A stretch of 64,000 bases of DNA, taken from positions 620,001 to 684,000 of the forward strand of contig NZ_JAFKCU010000002.1 in the NCBI RefSeq assembly GCF_017254845.1. The letters run 5' to 3'. Each line of letters starts with the position of its first letter. Position 1 is the stretch's first letter. This document shows, piece after piece, positions 9,601 to 16,751 of this stretch. The position numbers and the translations under genes were made by a program. The notes beneath the pieces are model-generated. The model was not told where the DNA came from. It did not search any database and saw only the letters and a program-made list of their open reading frames with translations. This DNA comes from Algoriphagus pacificus. GTDB taxonomy: Bacteria; Bacteroidota; Bacteroidia; Cytophagales; Cyclobacteriaceae.

Positions 9601-12141
9601 ATGAGAAAAGAAAAGTGGAAGAAAGTTGAAAGACTTTTTCATCAACTTACTGAGTCCGATTCGGAACAGAAATCCGAAATTTTGGATATCCTTTCAAAAG
9701 AAGATCCTGAAGTTTACGAGGTATTACTGGAGCTTTTAGAATCAGACGCTCAAGGACATCCGATTTTTGCGGAAACACCACAGCATATTTTTGAAAAGCT
9801 CGAAAATGAAAGCTCTTTGATAGGTGAAAATATTGGAGCCTTTCGACTAAAATCCATCATTGGAAACGGTGCAATGGGATCTGTTTTTTTAGCAGAGCGA
9901 AATGATGGACAGTTTGAGCAGACTGTCGCGATTAAGCTTTTAAAACCTATGGTGATGGATCCCCGGTTGCGGGAATTCTTTCAGAGGGAAAGACAGATTC
10001 TTGCCAAACTGAACCATCCCAATATCGCGAGATTGTATGATGGTGGCTTTACCGCTGCAGAACGGCCGTTTTTTACAATGGAATATGTCTCAGGTAAAAC
10101 AATCCTTGACTACATAAAAACCCGTAATTTAGATCTTAAACAGAGACTGAGCTTGTTTTTGCAAGTTTGCCAAGCAGTGCAATATGCCCATCAATCTTTG
10201 GTAGTCCATTTGGATTTAAAGCCTCAGAATATCCTGGTGAATACTGATGCACAGGTAAAATTGCTCGATTTTGGTGTAGCTAAAATTCTGGAGGATTCCG
10301 ATGATTCAAAGAGTAGCTTTACGCTAGCTTATGCCTCTCCAGAGCAGATTTTAGCAAGAGATGCCGGAACCAGCTCAGATATTTATTCATTGGGAATTAT
10401 ATTTTTTGAATTGATCTGCGGAGCCCATCCTTTCGGACCTTTTTTCAACGATCCAATTGCTTTAAAAGCCAAGAAACTTGCTGGTAAAGACAAGGATTTT
10501 AGCCCCGAAATTTCCAAGAATTTCCCATTCCAGTCAGATCTAAAGTTGATTTATCAAAAGGCGACAAAACTCAATCCTTTAGAAAGATATCAGGCAGTTC
10601 AGGAAATGATGCGGGATATCAAATCATTTTTGAGGGATTATCCTGTATCTGTACATCCAAAAAGCTGGAATTATCTCAGTCGAAAGTATTTTAAAAGGAA
10701 TGTGAATACAGTTCTTGCAGTGGGGATTGCAGGTTTTTTACTGCTTGGTAGTGGGATTTATCATACAATCCGCCTAGGTCAGGAACGGGATCTGGCTAGA
10801 ATTGAGGCAAAGAAGGCACAACAAATTACCGATCTACTTACTGATGTTTTTATGGCGGCTGACCCTAATGTGGGCGGGGCTGACACCATTACCGCAGTTC
10901 AATTGCTAAATCAGGGCTACGAAAACCTAGAGAAAAACCTGGGCGATGAACCAGAAATGTTGGCCTCCATGATGGTTCAGCTTTCTCCGATCTATTTAAA
11001 TTTAGGACAATATGAAAAGGGACGAGAGTTGGCTGAAAAAGCCCTTGAAATTAATCTAGCATTAGAGTCTGTTTCTGCGGAGACAATAGCAGAAAACGAA
11101 ATTCAACTAGCAAGCTACTTTTACTTTTTGGGCAAATTAGACTCTTCCTTGTTGTATTCAGAAAAAGCACTCACCCGACTAAAAGATGCTGGAATTGAGC
11201 ATGGATTGATTCTGGCTTCCTCCCTTATACAGTTAGGAAATGTACTTTATGATTTTAGTGATTATGATCAGGCAGATTCAATTTTCAATCTAGCTTTAAA
11301 GATCCATAGTGAGGAATTGAAGGCCCCTGATATTGATATAGCTTTTGATTTGCATATGATCGGTGCAAATGCCAGAGAAAAAGGAGATTTTGAAAAAGCT
11401 GAAAAATACCTTTTGGAGGCTCTGGAGATGAAAAAGGAACTGTTTGAAGAACCTCATTTGGAGATAGCCTATACCTTTAATCATTTGGGGAGCCTGTATC
11501 AATCCATGGGAAAAGATTCTATTGCCTTGGGTTACATCAAGCAATCATTGGATCAAAGGAAGGCCATACTTGGAGAATACCATGTTGAAACTATGGCGAG
11601 TATGGCAAATTATGCCAGGACTATGGTGAGGATCCATCGGAGTGAAATTGCTGTCCCTATTTATGAACAAGCGCTTGTTATTACAGACTCAATTGTTGGG
11701 AAGGAGCATATTTATTTTTCGGCTTTGATGGGAAGTTTGGGAGCAGCTTATTTCGATATGGAGGAATATAAAATGGCTAAAGAAAAATTTTTATGGACCG
11801 CATCTAAATACAGAGAAATCCTATCTGAGAAAGATCCCAGGATTTCATCTGCATATATGAATTTGGGCAAAACATACATGAAGGAAAACAATTTGGATTC
11901 TGCTTTATTTTACTTCAAAAAAACATTGGATATCAGATTGGAAATCATTCCAGACAATCATCTTCAAATAGCCCAAAGCCAACAAGCACTCGGAGAATGT
12001 TTGTTGGCAATTGGGGATTATTCTACCGCCATAGAATATCTGGAGTCGGCTAAGCAAGGGTATCAATCCCTTACAGATCCACCCATGGATGCGCTGAGCA
12101 CGATCAATGCCTCCTTATTAGCGGCTAGAGAGGCCAAATAA
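9601..12141 (+). CDS. Transmembrane Ser/Thr protein kinase with TPR domain
   Basis: An 846-residue Hanks-type kinase. The kinase domain covers about 80-345: glycine loop GNGAMGSV (89-96), lysine in VAIKLLK (112), catalytic loop HLDLKPQN (203-210, where Leu replaces the usual Arg of HRD), DFG (223-225) and SPE in place of APE. A single membrane helix (VLAVGIAGFLLLGSGIYH, about 370-388) separates it from an extracytoplasmic C-terminal region of tetratricopeptide repeats (about 430-840, six or more units). The architecture is a membrane receptor kinase whose TPR part probably binds protein or peptide ligands. It lies directly behind the ECF sigma gene and is its likely partner. It ends 2 bp from the convergent cytolysin-like gene. 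Confidence 0.92.
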   Translation: MRKEKWKKVERLFHQLTESDSEQKSEILDILSKEDPEVYEVLLELLESDAQGHPIFAETPQHIFEKLENESSLIGENIGAFRLKSIIGNGAMGSVFLAERNDGQFEQTVAIKLLKPMVMDPRLREFFQRERQILAKLNHPNIARLYDGGFTAAERPFFTMEYVSGKTILDYIKTRNLDLKQRLSLFLQVCQAVQYAHQSLVVHLDLKPQNILVNTDAQVKLLDFGVAKILEDSDDSKSSFTLAYASPEQILARDAGTSSDIYSLGIIFFELICGAHPFGPFFNDPIALKAKKLAGKDKDFSPEISKNFPFQSDLKLIYQKATKLNPLERYQAVQEMMRDIKSFLRDYPVSVHPKSWNYLSRKYFKRNVNTVLAVGIAGFLLLGSGIYHTIRLGQERDLARIEAKKAQQITDLLTDVFMAADPNVGGADTITAVQLLNQGYENLEKNLGDEPEMLASMMVQLSPIYLNLGQYEKGRELAEKALEINLALESVSAETIAENEIQLASYFYFLGKLDSSLLYSEKALTRLKDAGIEHGLILASSLIQLGNVLYDFSDYDQADSIFNLALKIHSEELKAPDIDIAFDLHMIGANAREKGDFEKAEKYLLEALEMKKELFEEPHLEIAYTFNHLGSLYQSMGKDSIALGYIKQSLDQRKAILGEYHVETMASMANYARTMVRIHRSEIAVPIYEQALVITDSIVGKEHIYFSALMGSLGAAYFDMEEYKMAKEKFLWTASKYREILSEKDPRISSAYMNLGKTYMKENNLDSALFYFKKTLDIRLEIIPDNHLQIAQSQQALGECLLAIGDYSTAIEYLESAKQGYQSLTDPPMDALSTINASLLAAREAK

Positions 12142-12143
12142 CT

Positions 12144-13685
12144 TTAACAAGAGACTTGTTTGACAAAAATTTGTGCCTTCCAGAAATCAAAGGTTGTTTC
12201 CATACAAACTTGAGTTGGTTTGGAATAGGTATTATCGGCAAGGAATTTCCATTTAAATCCATCCAAATATTCAACTGTCAACCGAATTCCATAAGCACCA
12301 GCAGGGACCGTAGCTACTTTTTTGGTATTTGTTTTTATATCCCCACTTCCAATAGTCTTGTTATACTCTATTCCGTTTGTTCTGATTTTATAGGCAATTG
12401 TGAATTTAACAGTAGGACCTAATGTCCCGTTTTTGTTATTCAAAGTCACCTGTTTGGAAGGATGTTGATAATCTTGACAAGTCTCCACGTTGTATTCCGT
12501 GGTATAACCAAGTTTGGCAGTGCTATTATCCTTCAAATAAGAAAGCTTGTAAGAAATAGGCACACCAGGATTATCCCGAGTATAGACAGCATTGTCTCCA
12601 GTGATGATGTCATTCAGATCTCCAAATCCTTTTGCTTCTACAGCGCGAGACGCAACTGATGCATTACCTCCAATTGTCACCACGGTGATGGAGGATTTGT
12701 TTAGAATATCCTTGTACTTCGCTTCAACTTCCGCAGAAACATTGGAGGTCAATCCTGTCGCGTAATTCAAGGCTCCTTCTAATTGAACATCAGTGGCAGA
12801 AGTGGTGGAGACCATTCTGAACATAATGATCCTGCCGTAATTCACAGCTTGAACATATGCAGGTGGAGCTGATTCACTGAATTTTTGTTCAATATCTTCC
12901 AATTTGGTTTTCGGGCCAAAAACTTCCCCAGGGCTGAAGGGTTCATTCATGGTGATAGAATAAAAAACCTGTTTGAAAACCATCATGGCAACACGTTCGG
13001 TTTTTGTGGATTCGTAGCTGAATTGGGTAGAAACATCGCCTCGTGCCCATTCTACATTCAGACCTACATCCATACTTAATTGCCTTGAACTATATGATGT
13101 GCTTGCCGAATAACTTGAATTTGCGGCATTGACATAGCCATCTTGATAGGCATTTGCATTCCACCATTCCAAGGCTTCATCTATTTTTGATTGAACGGTG
13201 GTGTTACTCGGATTTTCGACAAGGATGTTCCCATTTTCACCAATTCCAGGTAAATCCAGTCGAAGTGAAACAGGAGCTCTATCTACTCCGGCAGGTGTAG
13301 GAAGTCCTCCCAAGGTTTCTTTATCGGCGATGACCAAAGCGCCTGGATAAATAATTCCGTTGGTTGGTCTCAGAATAGCGATGTTTTCAAAATTATTTTT
13401 CAAATCATAAGTCACAGTTTTACATTCTGTGAATCCTCCATCAAAATTGGAGTTAGAGGTTTTACTGTTGATTTGTGTTCGCTGGGAAGAACCGGAAATG
13501 GACTGGACGTTTAATAAATCGTTTGTGTTTCCGCTTAAATTTCTCAAATAATCACTGATGGTAGCTGCATCAGGTGAGATCTTTATAGGTTCTTCTTTTC
13601 CTCCCAAATCGCAGGAAGCTGTGATGAAAAGTATCAAGGCAAAGAAAAAATATGCCTCGATAGGTTTTTGAAATAATGATTTCAT
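12144..13685 (-). CDS. Cholesterol-dependent-cytolysin-like lipoprotein
   Basis: A 513-residue member of the thiol-activated cytolysin (CDC/CDCL) family. The N-terminus is a probable lipoprotein signal with Cys at about 25 (ITASC). CDC landmarks are present in order: NGIIYPGALVIAD (about 110), YGRIIMF (about 280), TIGGNASVASRAV, and NPGVPISYKLSYLKDNS, which is the end of the pore-forming domain. The C-terminal domain is CDC-like but where classical toxins have the Trp-rich undecapeptide this protein reads EYLDGFKWKFL (472-482), and the later loop FWKAQIF lacks the Thr-Leu cholesterol pair. It therefore should not use cholesterol in the classical way. Related Bacteroidota proteins act in contact with other bacteria. 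Its own target is unknown. It has several Cys residues, unlike classical CDCs. Confidence 0.88.
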   Translation of the reverse strand: MKSLFQKPIEAYFFFALILFITASCDLGGKEEPIKISPDAATISDYLRNLSGNTNDLLNVQSISGSSQRTQINSKTSNSNFDGGFTECKTVTYDLKNNFENIAILRPTNGIIYPGALVIADKETLGGLPTPAGVDRAPVSLRLDLPGIGENGNILVENPSNTTVQSKIDEALEWWNANAYQDGYVNAANSSYSASTSYSSRQLSMDVGLNVEWARGDVSTQFSYESTKTERVAMMVFKQVFYSITMNEPFSPGEVFGPKTKLEDIEQKFSESAPPAYVQAVNYGRIIMFRMVSTTSATDVQLEGALNYATGLTSNVSAEVEAKYKDILNKSSITVVTIGGNASVASRAVEAKGFGDLNDIITGDNAVYTRDNPGVPISYKLSYLKDNSTAKLGYTTEYNVETCQDYQHPSKQVTLNNKNGTLGPTVKFTIAYKIRTNGIEYNKTIGSGDIKTNTKKVATVPAGAYGIRLTVEYLDGFKWKFLADNTYSKPTQVCMETTFDFWKAQIFVKQVSC

Positions 13686-13776
13686 GGCGAATAGAATTTT
13701 TGGTTATAATTCTATAGGCGATGTTTTGTGGTAAAAGTGGTAATGAGTATTGAAAAAAAATCAAATTTTTTGATTC

Positions 13777-14436
13777 CTACAGTTTTTTAGCCGTTTCCCT
13801 GATCTCTTTTCCATTCAGGATAAATTGTTCAAATCCGTGTAGTGATACATAAATCATTGAATCGCCGATTTCTTCTAAAAGATTGAATCCATTTGGAAGA
13901 GCTTTTTGACCTACTGGGTATAACCACTCAATATATTTATAAAAAGAAAGTTGATTTTTCATTCCTTCGATAGGTTTGATAAATCCTGGGCGATAAGCGT
14001 AAACAGCCTTGAATGGTAGTTTTTTTAACTCATTTTCTGTTTTTCCTTTAATTCTTGCCCAGTGACTTCTGCTTTTTTCCGAGCTATCAGTTCCCTGACC
14101 TGATACATAGGTAAAAGTCATAGCTGGATTTAATTCAGCTAAGGTTTCGGCAAAAGCAAGCGTCAAATGATATGTGATTTTTTCATAAGCTTCTTTGGTT
14201 ATGCCAACAGAAGAAATTCCAGCACAAAAAAAGCAGGCGTCATACCCTTTCAATTGATCTTTAATTGGATTCAGATCCATAAAATTGGGATGGATGATCT
14301 CTTTTAATTTTGCATCGGTGTACCCGCAGGATTTCCTATTGATCACTAGGATTTCACTGATACTTTGGTTTCCCAAAGCACGGATTAACACTCCTTCGCC
14401 AACCATTCCAGTGCTTCCAGTTATAATTATTTTCAT
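13777..14436 (-). CDS. NAD(P)-binding Rossmann protein (HTATIP2/YbjT-like)
   Basis: An oxidoreductase-like protein of about 220 residues starting MKIIITGSTGMVGEGVL, the dinucleotide-binding GxxGxxG. A YVSGQGTDSSEKSRSHWARIKGKTE segment carries the Ser and Lys of atypical SDRs (Tyr of YxxxK replaced by Trp-Ala), and AYRPGFIKP is the usual family strand. An earlier in-frame ATG at 14475 would add a 13-residue tail that does not fit the fold; I prefer 14436, with 14448 possible. It is a distant paralogue of the protein at 52923. Substrate unknown. Confidence 0.82.
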   Translation of the reverse strand: MKIIITGSTGMVGEGVLIRALGNQSISEILVINRKSCGYTDAKLKEIIHPNFMDLNPIKDQLKGYDACFFCAGISSVGITKEAYEKITYHLTLAFAETLAELNPAMTFTYVSGQGTDSSEKSRSHWARIKGKTENELKKLPFKAVYAYRPGFIKPIEGMKNQLSFYKYIEWLYPVGQKALPNGFNLLEEIGDSMIYVSLHGFEQFILNGKEIRETAKKL

Positions 14437-14661
14437 AGTATTGGACATATCTAATATGAAATTTTTTAGTGTCAATTCTTTAGTCGACTATATCTTAATA
14501 AACGTGAGTCTGATGAATTGAATACGGGTTTGATAGTTTATAACTATTTAATTTTCAGTAGTTAAATTATCTTTTTGCGATGAAAAAGTGTATATTTCAG
14601 TAGCAACTTTTTAACTATTCCACAATGAAATAACCCAGTTTCAACTAAAATAATTTTTAAA

Positions 14662-15342
14662 ATGAAAGAACAAAATAGTAATTCTCGAAGAAATTTTATT
14701 GGCGCAATAGCATTAGGCTCAGCTGTAGGAGGTTTAACGGGTTTCTCTAGTCCTTTGGGCATAAATAACCCACAAAACACGAAAAAATCACTTCATGAGG
14801 CAGATGAATGGTTTAAGAAAGTAAAAGGGTCTCATCGAGTAGTTTATGATGGATCCACACCGCATGATGGGTTTCCGATAATCTGGAATTGGGCTTATTA
14901 TTTAACAAATAATCAGACAGACAGTCCTGATTCAGATATTACTGCTATGACAGTTTTACGCCATAGTGCTATTCCTTTTGCATTAGAAGATAGGCTTTGG
15001 GCAAAATATAAATTGGGTGAGGTTTTTCAGGTTAATGATAATATGACAGGGAAGGCCTCTTTGAGGAATCCATATTATGAGCCAAAAGAAGGAGATTTTC
15101 CAATGGCAGTGATTCAAGGAATAAAAGATTTACAGGCAAGAGGAGCGATGTTTTGCGTTTGTGATTTGGCTTTGCAAGTGTATAGTGGAGCCATTGCAGG
15201 GCAAATGAATCTAAAGACGGAAGATGTTTATGCAGATATGAAAAGTGGAGTGCTTCCCGGTATCCAGGTGGTTCCGTCCGGAGTATGGGCGTTGGGCAGG
15301 GCTCAAGAACATGGTTGTGCTTACATTTTCGCAGGGGGTTAA
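14662..15342 (+). CDS. Tat-exported DsrE-like protein
   Basis: A 226-residue protein with a twin-arginine signal (SRRNFIGAIALGSAVGGLTGF, residues 8-28). The mature part has the features of DsrE/DsrF-like folds: a conserved ITAMTVLRHSAIPFAL segment, and a C-terminal FCVCDLALQVYSGAIAG with Cys pair followed by PGIQVVPSGVWALGRAQEHGC. The family handles sulfur relay or persulfide in some members. The next gene, 11 bp downstream, is a second exported DsrE-like protein, so the two probably act together outside the cytoplasm. The Tat signal implies folding, possibly with cofactor, before export. No sulfur-oxidation genes are nearby. Confidence 0.75.
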   Translation: MKEQNSNSRRNFIGAIALGSAVGGLTGFSSPLGINNPQNTKKSLHEADEWFKKVKGSHRVVYDGSTPHDGFPIIWNWAYYLTNNQTDSPDSDITAMTVLRHSAIPFALEDRLWAKYKLGEVFQVNDNMTGKASLRNPYYEPKEGDFPMAVIQGIKDLQARGAMFCVCDLALQVYSGAIAGQMNLKTEDVYADMKSGVLPGIQVVPSGVWALGRAQEHGCAYIFAGG

Positions 15343-15353
15343 ACTCAAAACTC

Positions 15354-15767
15354 ATGAAAAATCTACTGGTTTTCTGCTTTACACTATTGGTTTCAGGGAC
15401 GGCATTTGCCCAGAACCCTCCGGTTAAAATCGTTTTTGATGTTACGAGTTCAGACAAAAGCGTCCATGAATCCGCGATAAGGCACATCAAGTTGATGTCA
15501 GATTTGTATCCATCTTCGGAATTTGAAATGGTTCTTTATAGTGGATCCCTTCCGATGGTCTTAAAAGATGAATCAACTGTTTCAAAAGATCTGGAAATGC
15601 TGGCAGCCCGTGAAAATGTTTCTTTCAAGGTTTGCGAGATGACAATGAAAAGACATGAAAAAACAATTGCAAATCTGATTCCTGGTGTCGGAATAGTACC
15701 AGATGGAATCCTTGAAATAATCATGAAACAGAAAGAAGGTTGGGGTTATATCAAGGAGAGCAAATAG
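15354..15767 (+). CDS. Secreted DsrE-family protein
   Basis: A 137-residue protein with a signal peptide (MKNLLVFCFTLLVSGTAFAQ) and a compact DsrE-like domain: KIVFDVTSSDKSVHESAIRHIKLM, then EMVLYSGSLPMVL, then VSFKVCEMTMKRH with a single Cys, then PGVGIVPDGILEIIMKQKEGWGYIK. This is the periplasmic DsrE form common in Bacteroidota. The start was taken at 15354 because the signal peptide begins there, 11 bp after the stop of the Tat-exported DsrE-like gene; the two form an operon closed by the terminator at 15794. Confidence 0.82.
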   Translation: MKNLLVFCFTLLVSGTAFAQNPPVKIVFDVTSSDKSVHESAIRHIKLMSDLYPSSEFEMVLYSGSLPMVLKDESTVSKDLEMLAARENVSFKVCEMTMKRHEKTIANLIPGVGIVPDGILEIIMKQKEGWGYIKESK

Positions 15768-15793
15768 AATCTTCTCGACCTATTTAAACCAAA

Positions 15794-15818
15794 AAAAAGG
15801 GCCGGTTTGGCCCTTTTT
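15794..15818. terminator. Bidirectional terminator
   Basis: AAAAAGGGCC / GGCCCTTTTT with a 5-base loop, placed between the stops of the convergent DsrE-like gene and NYN gene, with A tract on one side and T tract on the other, so it can work for both. Confidence 0.88.
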
Positions 15819-16604
15819 CTATTTTAATTTCACCAATGGGTAATTTAATCCATTTACCTCATTTTTGATGACTTGGTATTTTTTGAGGCTTTTAAATAAC
15901 TCTGTCAGATTTCTATATCCATAAGATCTCGGGTCAAAAGAAGGATCTATTTTCCGCAGAGAAGCTCCTATTTTAGCAATATGGATTTCCTCTTCTTCAT
16001 CAGAGGAAATTTCAAAAGCTCTATCTATTAACCCCAAATCCAAGGTGGGAGATTCTTTGAGGATCTCTTCGTTCTTTGATTCTTCTGGTTTCACGACATC
16101 TTTTCGATTGCTTTTTGGCTGTATTTTTTCTGATTTCGATACCTCAATTTTTTCAGTTTCTTCTTTATGGCCGAGGTTTTCTGAAAAAGTAAAAATTTCA
16201 CAGGATTGCACAAAAGCTTTTGGGGTGATTCTTCTTCCAATTCCCATTACAAACAACCCCTCCTCACGGATTCTTTTTGCAAGTCCGGTATAATCTGAGT
16301 CACTGGATACGATGCAAAATCCATCTACACTATCACTGTGGAGGATATCCATAGCATCGATGATCATCGAACTATCGGTGGAGTTTTTTCCGGTGGTATA
16401 TGAAAATTTTTGAATGGGATTAAATGAGTGTTGATTGATCAATTCCTTCCAGCTGTTCATTTGAGGGGTGGTCCAATCTCCATAGATTCTTCGGATTGTG
16501 GCTTTTCCATATTTGGAAACCTCTTCCAGAATTTCTTTTAAAAGTTTGGCCTGTGCATTATCGCCGTCAATGAGTACAGCTATGTTGAATTTGTTATCTC
16601 TCAT
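15819..16604 (-). CDS. NYN-domain ribonuclease-like protein with LOTUS/OST-HTH domain
   Basis: A 261-residue protein. The N-terminal NYN domain (PIN-like fold, about 6-140) shows the acidic active-site set: IDGDNAQ, DSSMIIDAMD and VSSDSDYTGLAKRIRE. The C-terminal part (about 190-260) is an OST-HTH/LOTUS domain (DPSFDPRSYGYRNLTELFKSLKKYQ), which binds RNA, including G-quadruplex RNA, in studied proteins. A charged linker joins them. Probable RNA nuclease or RNA-binding regulator. It is monocistronic and convergent with the DsrE-like pair. Family call strong; substrate unknown. Confidence 0.9.
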   Translation of the reverse strand: MRDNKFNIAVLIDGDNAQAKLLKEILEEVSKYGKATIRRIYGDWTTPQMNSWKELINQHSFNPIQKFSYTTGKNSTDSSMIIDAMDILHSDSVDGFCIVSSDSDYTGLAKRIREEGLFVMGIGRRITPKAFVQSCEIFTFSENLGHKEETEKIEVSKSEKIQPKSNRKDVVKPEESKNEEILKESPTLDLGLIDRAFEISSDEEEEIHIAKIGASLRKIDPSFDPRSYGYRNLTELFKSLKKYQVIKNEVNGLNYPLVKLK

Positions 16605-16751
16605 GGTTTATATTTTCTGAATAGGTTAAATCTACCAATTTTCGAGCCGCAATGCCCAAAGGACAAAAACCTTCCTTTTCATTTTATCAAAAGGAATTCG
16701 TGAGAATCAGCGATTCTTTACGAACTTTGGACTCTATCCAATCAAAGATCT

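Noticed and set aside
12144-13685. A classical cholesterol-dependent toxin
   Set aside because: The undecapeptide and the Thr-Leu pair are absent and the protein has a lipoprotein signal; only family membership is supported.
15032-15490. A 152-residue antisense frame over the DsrE-like gene pair
   Set aside because: It overlaps two well-supported genes on the other strand and has no recognisable domain.
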